Below are positions 17,337-28,114 of a stretch of DNA of 64,000 nt, one piece after another. The notes under the pieces are model-generated. The model searched no databases. It saw only the letters and a list, made by a program, of their open reading frames with translations, and was not told where the DNA came from. Source of the stretch: Geodermatophilus marinus (GTDB lineage: Bacteria; Actinomycetota; Actinomycetes; Mycobacteriales; Geodermatophilaceae); contig NZ_QVQH01000016.1 of assembly GCF_003428645.1 (NCBI RefSeq), positions 1 through 64,000 of the forward strand, in the 5' to 3' direction. A program made the translations under genes and the position numbers. Each line of letters begins with the position of its first letter. Position 1 is the stretch's first letter.

Positions 17337-17882
17337 ATGGGCGCCGTGACGGAGGAGCTCATCGTCCTGGTGGACGTCGACGGGACGGCGATCGGCACGA
17401 TGCCCAAGCCGCTGGTGCACCACGGGGAGACCCCGCTGCACCGGGCGTTCTCCGCCTACCTCTTCGACGACGCCGGCCGGCTGCTGGTCACCCGCCGCGC
17501 CGACGGCAAGCAGACCTTCCCCGGCATGTGGACCAACACCGTCTGCGGGCACCCCGGGCCGGGGGAGGACGACGAGGCGGCGATCGCCCGCCGGGCCGCC
17601 GACGAGCTGGGCCTGCGCGTGCGCGAGCTGCGCCCGGCCCTGCCCTCCTACCGCTACCGCGCCGAGTTCCGTGGCGTGGTGGAGAACGAGGTCTGCCCCG
17701 TCTACCTCGGCCGGTTCAGCGGCGAGCCGGCACCGCACCCGGCCGAGGTCGGCGCCTGGGAACTGCTGGACTGGCCGGCCTTCCGCCGCCGCCAGGAGGC
17801 CGAGGACGGCGACGCCTGGTCGCCGTGGTGCCGGGAGCAGGCCCGCCTGATCGAGGCCGCCGGGCTGGCTCCCACCGGCTGA
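17337..17882 (+). CDS. idi: Isopentenyl-diphosphate delta-isomerase, type I
   Basis: The 181-residue protein is a Nudix-fold isomerase that interconverts isopentenyl and dimethylallyl diphosphate in isoprenoid synthesis. Visible hallmarks are LHRAFSAYLF, the TNTVCGHP motif with the active-site Cys, a Nudix-like helix (AAIARRAADELGL) and ENEVCPVY with the second catalytic residue Glu. Length is normal. ATG 17337 is chosen, with GTG 17346 as an alternative; GGATCCGGGAGG lies just upstream. It stands alone. Carotenoid and menaquinone pathways would use its product. Confidence 0.93.
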   Translation: MGAVTEELIVLVDVDGTAIGTMPKPLVHHGETPLHRAFSAYLFDDAGRLLVTRRADGKQTFPGMWTNTVCGHPGPGEDDEAAIARRAADELGLRVRELRPALPSYRYRAEFRGVVENEVCPVYLGRFSGEPAPHPAEVGAWELLDWPAFRRRQEAEDGDAWSPWCREQARLIEAAGLAPTG

Positions 17883-17971
17883 GTCACGCGGCGACCACCG
17901 TCCGTCGCGACGGCCCGGGGCGCCGGTGTCGCTACCGGGTCGCCGCGGTGCGCCGCCCTACGGTCCGCCGC

Positions 17972-18793
17972 GTGGAGCGCCGCAGGTTCCTGCTCACCCT
18001 CGCCGCGGGCCTGGTCGGGGCCGCGGTCGGCCGCGGCACCACCGGCCTGGTCGACACCGCCGCCGCGGCCGGCCCCGCCCCCGCGTCCCGTGCCGAGCCC
18101 GTGGCCACCGTCCTCGGCGAGGTCCCGCCGGCACCGCCCACGGGTGTCGTCGACCGGCTGCCGGGTGAGGGCGACGGGCTGGCCCTCACCATCGACGACG
18201 GCACGGATCCCGAGGTGGTCGCGGCGTTCTGCACCTTCGCCGCCGACACCGGCGTCCGGCTGACCTTCTTCCCCAACGGCCGCTACCGCTCCTGGCTGGA
18301 CAACGGCGAGCTCCTGCAGCCGCTGGTCGACTCCGGCCAGGTGGCGATGGGCAACCACACCTGGTCGCACCCGGACCTCACCACGCTGCCCGACGACGCG
18401 GTCGCCGAGGAGATCGGCCGCAACCGCGACTTCCTGGCCGAGGCCTTCGGCGCCGGCCGGACGCCGTTCTTCCGCCCCCCGTTCGGGGCGCGCGACGAGC
18501 GCACCGACGCCCTGGCCGCCGCGGCCGGGCACCCCACCGTCGTCCTCTGGAACGGCACGCTGGAGGACAACCGGCTGCTCACCCCCGGCCAGCTCATGAC
18601 CGCCGCGCGCCGCTGGTTCACCGCGCAGGCGATCGTCGTCGGCCACGCCAACCAGCGCACCGTGACCGGCCTGTACGACGAGCTGGTCGCGCTGATCGCC
18701 GAGCGCGGGCTGCGGACCGTGACCCTCGCCGACGCCTGGCCCTCCGGGCTGGCCCGGGTCGTCCCGGTCGTGGTCCGCGGCGCCGTCGGCTGA
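17972..18793 (+). CDS. Exported polysaccharide deacetylase (NodB-type)
   Basis: The 273-residue protein starts with an ERRRFLLTLAAGLVGAAVG leader that looks like a Tat or Sec signal. The NodB domain follows, with TIDDG near residue 72 (the metal-binding Asp), the HxxxH pair in NHTWSH near 130, and RPPFGA near 167. It should remove acetyl groups from an extracellular polysaccharide or peptidoglycan. GTG 17972 is chosen because it places the signal peptide at the N-terminus. It is preceded by a 90-base gap and followed by an SDR gene. Confidence 0.85.
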   Translation: MERRRFLLTLAAGLVGAAVGRGTTGLVDTAAAAGPAPASRAEPVATVLGEVPPAPPTGVVDRLPGEGDGLALTIDDGTDPEVVAAFCTFAADTGVRLTFFPNGRYRSWLDNGELLQPLVDSGQVAMGNHTWSHPDLTTLPDDAVAEEIGRNRDFLAEAFGAGRTPFFRPPFGARDERTDALAAAAGHPTVVLWNGTLEDNRLLTPGQLMTAARRWFTAQAIVVGHANQRTVTGLYDELVALIAERGLRTVTLADAWPSGLARVVPVVVRGAVG

Positions 18794-18870
18794 CCCCGCT
18801 CGACCTGCGCGCCGCCGCCCCATCGGCCAGGCTGGGCGCGCGGAGTTCCACGAGCGCGACGGAGGAGCGG

Positions 18871-19650
18871 ATGGCCGGCAGCGGGACGATGGCGGGCCGG
18901 GTGGCCCTGGTGACCGGCGGGGCGAGCGGGCTGGGCCGGGCCACCTGCGTGGCGCTGGCCGAGGCCGGGGCGCACGTGGCGATCGCCGACATCGACGCCG
19001 CCGGCAGCGAGGGCACGCACAAGCTCGTGGCCGACGCGGGCGGCTCGGCCGAGGTCGTGCCGCTCGACGTCACCGACGACGCCAGCCGCCGGGAGGTCGT
19101 CGCGCGGCTGTTCGACGCCCACGGCGACGCCTTCGACGTCCTGGTCAACGTCGCCGGCATCGACCGCCCCGGCTACGTCACCGACATCGACCTCACCGAC
19201 TACCGGCGGGTGCAGGCGGTCAACTGCGAGGGTCCGGTCTTCCTCACCAGCGAGTTCACGAAGCGGGTGCAGCACCTGCCCGAGGGGCGCACCGCCGACG
19301 TCGTGCACGTCGTCTCGCTGTCGGCGATCACCTCGGGCAGCGGCGCGATCGCCTACAACGGCTCCAAGGCCGGGTTCCTCAACGCCACCCGCTGCATCCA
19401 GCGGGAGCTGCGCGAGAAGGCCGTCCGGGGCGGGGACGGCACCGAGCGGCCCTTCCCGTGCCGCGTGCAGGCGGTGATCCCCGCGGCCATGGACACCCCC
19501 ATGATGGAGCAGTGGGGCATCCCGGCCCACCTGATGATGCCGCCGTCCGCCGTGGCCGAGATGGTCCGGTACCTGGTGACGCTGCACCCGTCGGCGTTCG
19601 TCCCGGAGATGCAGATCGTCCCCCGCCTGGAGCCGAACTTCCCCCGCTGA
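18871..19650 (+). CDS. Short-chain dehydrogenase/reductase (SDR)
   Basis: The 259-residue protein has the classical SDR elements: VTGGASGLG near residue 15, a D-rich acidic residue in IADIDAA favouring NAD, NVAGIDRPG, a VVSLSAITS strand with catalytic Ser, and YNGSK with the Tyr and Lys pair near 162. Family knowledge gives NAD(P)-dependent oxidation or reduction of an alcohol or ketone. The substrate is not known. ATG 18871 follows GGAGGAGCGG, a strong ribosome binding site. Confidence 0.88.
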   Translation: MAGSGTMAGRVALVTGGASGLGRATCVALAEAGAHVAIADIDAAGSEGTHKLVADAGGSAEVVPLDVTDDASRREVVARLFDAHGDAFDVLVNVAGIDRPGYVTDIDLTDYRRVQAVNCEGPVFLTSEFTKRVQHLPEGRTADVVHVVSLSAITSGSGAIAYNGSKAGFLNATRCIQRELREKAVRGGDGTERPFPCRVQAVIPAAMDTPMMEQWGIPAHLMMPPSAVAEMVRYLVTLHPSAFVPEMQIVPRLEPNFPR

Positions 19651-19663
19651 CCGGGGTACCGGG

Positions 19664-20062
19664 ATGGGGGCGAGCCGCATGAGGAGGCGCAAGGTGGGCA
19701 GATCCGTCCCCGAGGACCCGACCCCGGACACCGCGATGGCCTCGGGCAGCGACGCCGGCGAGCCGGGCGGCCACCTCGGGCCCGGCGACCTCGCGCCCGA
19801 CGAGGAACGGTTGCTGGCCGCCCTCGAGCGGGACGCGGGCGGCACGCCGGCGTCACCGGAGGAGACGACGGCGGAGGTCCGGGCCGCCGAGGACGAGGCG
19901 CCGCTGCCGGCCGAGGGCGGGCGCCAGGACGACGGGCTGTCGGCCCGCTTCGCCGCGCCGGGGGACGGGCCGGATACCGGCGGGCCGCCCCCGGACGCCG
20001 GCGGGCCGCCCCCGGAGGTCGGCCCGCCGTCTCAGGACGCGCCGCTGCCCGACACCGACTGA
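19664..20062 (+). CDS. Low-complexity acidic hypothetical protein
   Basis: The 132-residue product is rich in Asp, Glu, Pro and Gly. It has a basic N-terminus (MRRRKVGR), and the C-terminal part contains a repeated GGPPPDA unit. It has no domain I recognise and is probably intrinsically disordered. It lies 13 bases after the SDR gene. Its 3' end overlaps the convergent truncated phytochrome gene by 31 bases, which adds some doubt. ATG 19679 is an alternative start. Confidence 0.45.
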   Translation: MGASRMRRRKVGRSVPEDPTPDTAMASGSDAGEPGGHLGPGDLAPDEERLLAALERDAGGTPASPEETTAEVRAAEDEAPLPAEGGRQDDGLSARFAAPGDGPDTGGPPPDAGGPPPEVGPPSQDAPLPDTD

Positions 20063-20526
20063 CCGCGCAGGCGGACGGCGACCAGCGCGACGTCGTCCTC
20101 CCCGCCGGCGGGCAGCAGCCGTGCGACGACCTCGTCGCACACCTCGCCGACCGGGGGCCCGCCGCCGAGGCGGTGCAGGATCGCGTCGACCGGCACCGGG
20201 CTGCCCGCCACGTCGAGGGTCAGCTCGACCGGGTTGCGCTCGCGCAGGTCGCCGAACGCCGCCGCCGACCGGGCGACCGCCTCCCCGGAGACCACTCCGA
20301 GGACGTCGGTCAGCCGCCGGCCCAGGGCGTCGGCCACCGGCACGCCGAGCAGGTCGGGCAGGTTCGCCGAGACCTGGGTGACCACCAGGTCCGGCTCGCG
20401 GACCGCGAGCAGCACGCCACGCGGCTGGACGCTGCCCGGGACGTGGATCGGCTCGCGCTCGCAGTTGGTCAGGTCGACCGGCGCGCCCGGCTGCAGCAGC
20501 CCCAGGTCCGGCCCGCTCCCCGTCAC
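20032..20526 (-). CDS. bphP: Collapsed bacteriophytochrome: PAS domain joined to a phosphatase-like tail
   Basis: The 164-residue product begins as the N-terminal PAS domain of a bacteriophytochrome: DLTNCEREPIHVPGSVQP, with the bilin-attaching Cys at residue 22, and VTQVSANLPDLLGV. It is normal until VDAILHR near residue 119. There the GAF domain should begin, but the chain jumps to EVCDEVVARLLPAGGEDDVALVAVRL, which resembles the very end of a SpoIIE/PP2C phosphatase. GAF, PHY and most of the output domain are missing, yet the frame stays open. It overlaps the heme oxygenase stop by four bases (GTGA), as an intact bphO-bphP pair would. It probably cannot hold chromophore properly; residual function is uncertain. 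Confidence 0.72.
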   Translation of the reverse strand: MTGSGPDLGLLQPGAPVDLTNCEREPIHVPGSVQPRGVLLAVREPDLVVTQVSANLPDLLGVPVADALGRRLTDVLGVVSGEAVARSAAAFGDLRERNPVELTLDVAGSPVPVDAILHRLGGGPPVGEVCDEVVARLLPAGGEDDVALVAVRLRGQSVSGSGAS

Positions 20527-21137
20527 GCGGGACCCCCCGGGGAGGCCCCCACCGGTGCGCACCAGGCCGCCAGGGCGGCGAACGTGCCGCGGGCGGCACC
20601 GACCACCCGCCCGGCGTCCCCGCCGGCGGCCACGTGCGCCCGCGCGACCCGGCGGTAGGCGTGCCACATGGCGCCGGTCTCGCCGCCGTACGGGGCGAAG
20701 GCGGCGCCCGCCAGGCCCCCTCCCGGCCCGGGCAGCCCGGCCAGGTGGCGGGCGATGACGGTGCCGCCCAGGGTGGAGCCCTCCAGCACGTACATCCGGC
20801 CCAGTGCCTGGTCGGTGTCCTCGACCGCGGGCAGCTCGGGCGCGTCCGCGCCCGGCCCGGCGCCGAGGGCCCGCAGGTCGGCGGCGAACAGGTGGGCGCG
20901 CCGGCGCCGGTCCCACTGCACCGCCGCGGCGTCGGCGGGCTCGCGCTGCGCCCACCCCTGCAGACCCGCCTCGGCCGCGGCCCAGAAGCCGTGCAGCCGG
21001 CGCAGCACGGCGACCAGCCGCTCGCGGCTCAGCTGCGGGTCCATGAGGGCGAGGGTGGACTCGACCTGCCCGTGCTCGGCAGCGGTGGCGGCCCGCAGCG
21101 TCGTGAGGACGTCGGCGCAACCGTCGTCTCGAGGCAA
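20523..21137 (-). CDS. bphO: Biliverdin-producing heme oxygenase
   Basis: The 204-residue protein resembles bacterial BphO heme oxygenases. AATAAEHGQVES contains the proximal heme-ligand His near residue 20, and MYVLEGSTLGGTVIARHL is the conserved distal helix region. The reaction is heme to biliverdin, CO and iron; biliverdin is the phytochrome chromophore. TTG 21137 is chosen because GGAGGAG lies just upstream. The truncated phytochrome gene follows with a four-base overlap, so this gene is a remaining partner of a photoreceptor operon. Confidence 0.85.
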   Translation of the reverse strand: MPRDDGCADVLTTLRAATAAEHGQVESTLALMDPQLSRERLVAVLRRLHGFWAAAEAGLQGWAQREPADAAAVQWDRRRRAHLFAADLRALGAGPGADAPELPAVEDTDQALGRMYVLEGSTLGGTVIARHLAGLPGPGGGLAGAAFAPYGGETGAMWHAYRRVARAHVAAGGDAGRVVGAARGTFAALAAWCAPVGASPGGPA

Positions 21138-21218
21138 GCCTCTCCTCCCGCTCCGTGCGACACCCGAGGATAGGTCGGCACCGCCGGCCCGGCCCGTCGA
21201 CGGGGCGGGCCCGACCGG

Positions 21219-22361
21219 TCACGCCGGCCCGGTCAGCCTCGCCGCGCGCAGGGAGGCGTGCAGCAGCAGCCGGTCGTCCCCGTCGGCGAGGTCGAGGCCG
21301 GTCAGCTCGGCGATCCGGCCGAGCCGGTGGTACAGCGTCTGGCGGTGCACGCCCAGCTCGCGCGCCGTCCGGGTCGCGCCGGCGCCGGCGTCCAGCCAGG
21401 CCTCCGCGGTCGCGGCGAGCACGGGCTCGGCCAGCAGCGGTGCGACGGCGGGGTCCGGGCCGGGCAGCGCGGCGAGCAGCCGCCAGCTGCCCAGGCCGTC
21501 CCAGTGCGCCACGGGGGAGAAGCGGAGCACGGCTCCGGCGACCCGGGCGGCCAGCCGCGCCTGCGCGAAGCGCCCGGCGAGGTCCGCCGTGCCGCGGCCG
21601 ACCGACGACACCCCGGCCGTGCTCCCGGCGGGCAGGGCGGCCAGCGCGGCGGCGGTGAGCGCGCCGGCCGGGCGCAGGTCGGCCGGCCCCGGCAGCGGCA
21701 CCCCGACGGCGACCAGGGGTTCCCCGGGCAGGACCGCGGCGGCCGCGCCCGCCCGCGGCGCCCGCCAGCCCTCCGGCAGCGGGCCGGCGGGGCGCAGCGC
21801 GACCAGCACCAGCGGCGTCGTGGCGCCCCAGGCCGCGGCCAGCGCCTCGGCCGCCTCGGCCCGGGCCGCGGGCGGCCCGGTGAGCGCGGCGGCCAGCGGG
21901 CGGCCGAGGTCGCCGCTCGCCCGCTCGCGCTCGGCCAGCAGCCGGCCGGCCTCGGCGGCCAGCTCCTCGGCCCGGGTCAGGGCCGGGTCGCCGCGGTCGG
22001 CGGGGTCGGTCCGCCCGCCGTCGAGCAGCCAGAGGTAGCCGTGCGTCCGCCCGCCGTGCCGCACCGGCAGCACCAGACGGGTGCGGATGCCGGCGGCCGG
22101 GTCCTCCGGGGTGCGCAGCGGGCGCTCGGCGGTCGCGATGCCGAAGTCCTCGAACCAGCGGCGGACGGCGGGGGTCGAGCCGCGGCCGAGGATGGACCGG
22201 GTGCGGACGGCGTCCATGACCTCCGCGCCCCCGGCCCCCGCGGCGTCCCCCGCCGGGTGGGCGCAGAAGGCGAGCAGGGTGAACTCGGCGTCCTCCAGCG
22301 TCACCGGGGCCCCGAGCAGCCCGGCGACCCGGTCCACCAGGTCCTGCAGCTCGTCGCGCAC
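21219..22361 (-). CDS. PucR-type regulator, probable activator of proline catabolism
   Basis: The 380-residue protein has an N-terminal GAF-like sensory part, a middle GGDEF-like region and a C-terminal PucR helix-turn-helix (GATRTARELGVHRQTLYHRLGRI near residue 340). GTG 22361 has GAGGAGG upstream. It is divergent from the proline dehydrogenase and P5C dehydrogenase genes. In actinobacteria such a PucR gene beside put genes encodes a proline-responsive activator (PruR/PutR); I infer the same here. A palindrome in the 135-bp gap is a candidate binding site. Confidence 0.82.
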   Translation of the reverse strand: MRDELQDLVDRVAGLLGAPVTLEDAEFTLLAFCAHPAGDAAGAGGAEVMDAVRTRSILGRGSTPAVRRWFEDFGIATAERPLRTPEDPAAGIRTRLVLPVRHGGRTHGYLWLLDGGRTDPADRGDPALTRAEELAAEAGRLLAERERASGDLGRPLAAALTGPPAARAEAAEALAAAWGATTPLVLVALRPAGPLPEGWRAPRAGAAAAVLPGEPLVAVGVPLPGPADLRPAGALTAAALAALPAGSTAGVSSVGRGTADLAGRFAQARLAARVAGAVLRFSPVAHWDGLGSWRLLAALPGPDPAVAPLLAEPVLAATAEAWLDAGAGATRTARELGVHRQTLYHRLGRIAELTGLDLADGDDRLLLHASLRAARLTGPA

Positions 22362-22375
22362 CGGCCCTCCTCGCT

Positions 22376-22387
22376 GTACAGCTGTAC
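22376..22387. promoter_or_regulatory. Candidate PucR operator palindrome
   Basis: GTACAGCTGTAC is a perfect 12-bp palindrome in the divergent gap between the PucR gene and the proline dehydrogenase gene. A second short palindrome, CGTACG, lies about 10 bases further toward the dehydrogenase gene. Confidence 0.45.
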
Positions 22388-22496
22388 GAGGCACGACCGT
22401 ACGTCTGTCGGTGGTGGGTGACCCCGGCGGTGCCTAGCGTCGGGGGTGTCGTGCGGGTCCCGAGGCACCGGACCCGCCCCGGACCCGGAGGTGGCC

Positions 22497-23432
<936 letters not shown>

Positions 23433-23447
23433 ATCAGGAGGACCCCC

Positions 23448-25073
<1,626 letters not shown>

Positions 25074-25075
25074 GT

Positions 25076-25123
25076 GAGTGGATCCGTCGAGGTCACCGCG
25101 ATGTCACCGCGACGGATCCACTC
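25076..25123. terminator. Bidirectional hairpin, BamHI-type palindrome family (copy 2)
   Basis: GAGTGGATCCGTCG (25076-25089) pairs perfectly with 25110-25123. The 20-base loop contains a tandem GTCACCGCGA. It sits between the convergent stops of pruA and the nitroreductase gene, so it can terminate both. The TGGATCCGTCG/CGACGGATCCA core equals that of the hairpin at 14681-14730. Confidence 0.75.
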
Positions 25124-25126
25124 CGC

Positions 25127-25771
25127 TCACCAGCGGTCCAGGTGCAGGACGGTGTCCAGCGGCTCGCGCGGGGCGGGCTGGAACGTCTCGCCCGTGTAGA
25201 AGGCGGTGGGCACCAGCGCACCCTGGTGCACGCCGTCCGGCAGGCCCAGGATCCCGGCGACCTCGGCCTCGGCGCCCAGGTGCAGCGACGTCCAGGCGGT
25301 GCCCAGGCCGCGGGCCCGCGCGGCGAGCATGTAGCTCCACACCGCGGGCAGCAGCGAGCCCCACAGGCCGGCCTGGTTGCCGGCCGGCAGCGGCCCGCCG
25401 GTGGCCACGCAGGGCACCACGAGCACGGGGACCTCGCCGAGGTGCTCGCCGAGCCACGCGGCGCTGTCGCCGACCCGCTGCTGCACCTGCGCCCGCTCCG
25501 GGCGGTCGGCGAACAACCTCCCGGCGAACCCGCGCGATCCGGCGTACCGGGCGAACTGGGCGCGGTACACCTCGCCGAGGGCGGCGCGCTGCCCCGGGTC
25601 GGTCACGACCAGCCAGTGCCAGGTCTGCGCGTTGGAGCCCGACGGCGCCTGCAGCGCCACCTCGAGGCACTCCCGCACCAGCTCCAGGGGCACCGGCCGG
25701 GTGAGGTCCAGCCGCCTGCGGACCGCGCGGGTGGTCGTCAGCAGCTCGTCAGGGGTCAGCGGCAGCGTCAT
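25127..25771 (-). CDS. Nitroreductase-family flavoprotein
   Basis: The 214-residue protein has nitroreductase hallmarks: the N-terminal TTRAVRRRLDLTRPV with FMN-contacting Arg, the APSGSNAQTWHWLVV motif, and a late AAWTSLH-like segment (GLGTAWTSLH) followed by a GALVPTAFYTG strand. It should bind FMN and reduce a nitro or quinone-like compound with NAD(P)H; the natural substrate is unknown. ATG 25771 overlaps the stop of the upstream DUF488 gene by four bases. Confidence 0.85.
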   Translation of the reverse strand: MTLPLTPDELLTTTRAVRRRLDLTRPVPLELVRECLEVALQAPSGSNAQTWHWLVVTDPGQRAALGEVYRAQFARYAGSRGFAGRLFADRPERAQVQQRVGDSAAWLGEHLGEVPVLVVPCVATGGPLPAGNQAGLWGSLLPAVWSYMLAARARGLGTAWTSLHLGAEAEVAGILGLPDGVHQGALVPTAFYTGETFQPAPREPLDTVLHLDRW

Positions 25772-26310
25772 GGGCCCACCCTGCCCGACGCCGGCCAGTG
25801 CACGCGGCCGTCGGGGGAGCGCACCGCGCCGGCCGCCGGCACGTGCGGTGCGCTGCGCCCGCCGGGGAGCAGGTGCGTGACCGGCACGCCGCGGCCGAGG
25901 ACGGCGACGTCGGCGACCAGCCGCCGGTGGCAGCGCCACCACACGTACTCGCTGCACAGCACGGCGACGGCCCGGTCAGCGGCCCCGGCCAGGAGCTCGT
26001 CGAGCGCGGCGGCGAACCCCGGCGTCCGGGTGTGCGCGGCGTAGGCGGCGAACTGGGCCACGGTCCACCAGTCGTCGGCCACCGGCTCGCCCGCCGGCAG
26101 CCGGCGCCGGCCGCCGAGCCGCTCGTCCCACCGGTAACCGATCCCGCTGCGCGGCAGCCACCGCTCCAGCGCCTCGCGGCGGACGTCGGGGTTGCGGCGG
26201 CTGCCCGGGAACCGGCGCACGTCGACGACCAGCCCGATCCCGGCGGCGGTGAGCCGGCCGGCCAGGGCCTCGCGGTCGTCGGCGCCGTGGCCGACCGTGA
26301 GCAGCGGCAC
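25768..26310 (-). CDS. DUF488-family protein
   Basis: The 180-residue protein fits DUF488: TVGHGADDREALAGRL at the start, VVDVRRFPGSRRNPDV, the RWDERLGGRRR block and a late VLCSEYVWWRCHRRLVAD with the conserved Cys-x-E and C-H-R. Members are uncharacterised and resemble nucleases in fold only loosely. It is translationally coupled to the nitroreductase gene (ATGA). It is divergent from the MFS gene, with an 87-bp gap. Confidence 0.82.
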   Translation of the reverse strand: MPLLTVGHGADDREALAGRLTAAGIGLVVDVRRFPGSRRNPDVRREALERWLPRSGIGYRWDERLGGRRRLPAGEPVADDWWTVAQFAAYAAHTRTPGFAAALDELLAGAADRAVAVLCSEYVWWRCHRRLVADVAVLGRGVPVTHLLPGGRSAPHVPAAGAVRSPDGRVHWPASGRVGP

Positions 26311-26397
26311 GCCCGACCCCTACCCGCCGCGCGGCCGCGAAGGCGCGGCGGTCATGCTGGTCGGCCGGGCGACGGTGCCCGCGGTGAGGGGAGCGGT

Positions 26398-27591
26398 GTG
26401 GAGACGGCGGGGGAGCGGACGTCCCTGTGGCGGCTGCCGGCGATGCGGGCCCTCGTCGGCGCGACCGCGCTGGGGTTCGTCAGCTTCTGCCTGACCCTGG
26501 CCTCCCTGCCGGCCTACGCCGTGGCCGGTGGCGCCCCGGCGGGCACCGCGGGCCTGGTCACGACGGTCTTCCTGGTCGTCACCGTGGCGGGGCAGGCGCT
26601 GGTGCCGGCGGCGACCGCCCGGTTCGGCATCGGGCCGGTGCTGGCGGCCGGGCTGCTCGCGCTGGGCGCGCCCGCGCCGCTGTACGCGGTGGACGACGGG
26701 CTGGCGTGGCTGTCGGCCGTGTCGGCGGTCCGCGGCGCCGGGTTCGCCGTGCTGACCGTGCTCGGCGCGATGCTGGCCGCCCGGGTCGCGCCGGCCGACC
26801 GGCGCGGGGAGGCGATCGGGCTGTACGGGCTGGCGATCGCGGTGCCCAACCTGGTCGCGGTCCCGGCCGGGGTCGCCCTCGTCCTCGGCGGTCAGGTGGG
26901 GTGGCTGGCGTGGCTCTCCGCCGCGCCGGTGCTGGCCCTGCCGCTGGTGCCCGGCCTGGTGCGCGCCGTGACCCTCCCGCCGGCCTCGGGCACCGCCTCC
27001 GCGGCGGCGGCGCGGGCCGCGATGGTCCCGGCGGCCGTGCTGCTCGTGGTGACCCTGGCCGGCGGGGGACTGGTGACCTTCCTGCCCATCGAGCGTCCCG
27101 ACGGGGCGCTGGCCACCGTTGCCCTGCTGGTCTTCGGGGTGACCGGGGCGGTCGCCCGCTGGCGGGCGGGGCTGCTGGCCGACCGGCTCGGGACCGGCGC
27201 GCTGCTGCCGGCCGGCCTGGTCGCCGCCGCGTTGGGGCTCGCCGGGGTCGCGGCGGGGCTGGTCGCCGGCGACGGGTGGGTGCTCGCCGGCGCGGCGCTG
27301 TTCGGGATCGGCTACGGGGCGGTGCAGAACCTCACCCTGCTGCGCGCCTTCGCGCGGGCGGGCGAGAGCGGGGCCACCGCGGCCAGCGCGATGTGGAACG
27401 CATCCTTCGACACCGGCACCGCCGTGGGTGCGCTGGTGCTCGGGCTGGCCGCCGAGCGCGCCGGGCTGCCGTGGACCTACACCGCGGTGGCGGTGGTGCT
27501 GCTGCTGACGCTGCCGCTGGCCCGGGCGGCGGCCCGCCCGGCGCCGGTCAGCCGGCGAAGCGCTCGGCCAGGGCCAGCTGCGAGCGGATGA
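26398..27591 (+). CDS. MFS transporter, probable drug-efflux type
   Basis: The 397-residue protein has about 12 hydrophobic helices and an MFS-like arrangement: VTTVFLVVTVAGQALVPAATARFG in helix 2 and the following loop, and ARWRAGLLADRLGTGALL in the second half. The substrate is not readable. GTG 26398 sits just before the first helix. The last 44 bases overlap the convergent hypothetical gene. The C-terminal tail (SRRSARPGPAASG) is probably a by-product of that overlap. Confidence 0.8.
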   Translation: METAGERTSLWRLPAMRALVGATALGFVSFCLTLASLPAYAVAGGAPAGTAGLVTTVFLVVTVAGQALVPAATARFGIGPVLAAGLLALGAPAPLYAVDDGLAWLSAVSAVRGAGFAVLTVLGAMLAARVAPADRRGEAIGLYGLAIAVPNLVAVPAGVALVLGGQVGWLAWLSAAPVLALPLVPGLVRAVTLPPASGTASAAAARAAMVPAAVLLVVTLAGGGLVTFLPIERPDGALATVALLVFGVTGAVARWRAGLLADRLGTGALLPAGLVAAALGLAGVAAGLVAGDGWVLAGAALFGIGYGAVQNLTLLRAFARAGESGATAASAMWNASFDTGTAVGALVLGLAAERAGLPWTYTAVAVVLLLTLPLARAAARPAPVSRRSARPGPAASG

Positions 27592-28114
27592 GCACGACCT
27601 CCTCGGCCGAGCGCCGCAGCCACACCCGCAGCCCGTCGAGGTCGCTGCGGTTCCGGTCGCGGAGGATGCCGAGGTGCAGGTGCCGGGTGGTGGCCTGGGC
27701 CCGCTGCGCCGGGGGCAGCCGCCGGCTCTCGGTGCGGGCGATGCCGGTCAGGCCGGCCCCGACGTAGACCAGCTCGCGGATGGTCGGGACCCCTGCGAGC
27801 AGCGCGTCGGCGGCCTCGTGGTCGTCGGCGCTCAGCAGGGCGACCAGTTCGTCGGCGGTGCGCCGTCCGGTGGTGTGGGGGTCGGTCACGGCGCCATTGT
27901 CGCCCGCCGGACGACGGGCCCGCGGGGCCGTCCGCCGGCACGGGTCGTGCGGTGGCCGCGGGCGGACACCCGCGGGGCCGTCAGCGGGGCCGGTGCCCCC
28001 CGTCGTCGCCACCCGCCGCGGGCGGCGGTGCAGCAGCCGGCTCAGGACCCCGGGGGAGCGCGGCGCTGCCGGCGGGCCCTCGACCCGGACCCAGGCGTGC
28101 GTGCCCATCGTCAT
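27548..28114 (-). CDS. Hypothetical protein with helical C-terminal domain
   Basis: Two starts are possible. ATG 28114 has GAGGAGG at ideal spacing and gives 188 residues, with an Arg/Pro-rich middle. GTG 27889 gives only the conserved-looking 113-residue part, a soluble helical domain (ADELVALLSADDHEAADALL, then EEVVLIRSQLALAERF). I do not recognise the family. The strong ribosome binding site favours 28114, the low-complexity middle favours 27889. Its 3' end overlaps the MFS gene by 44 bases. Confidence 0.5.
   Translation of the reverse strand: MTMGTHAWVRVEGPPAAPRSPGVLSRLLHRRPRRVATTGGTGPADGPAGVRPRPPHDPCRRTAPRARRPAGDNGAVTDPHTTGRRTADELVALLSADDHEAADALLAGVPTIRELVYVGAGLTGIARTESRRLPPAQRAQATTRHLHLGILRDRNRSDLDGLRVWLRRSAEEVVLIRSQLALAERFAG

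Noticed and set aside
15737-18793. A 1018-codon plus-strand open frame
   Set aside because: It runs antisense to the hydrolase and antiporter genes. Only the last 273 codons, the polysaccharide deacetylase, show a domain and a signal peptide.
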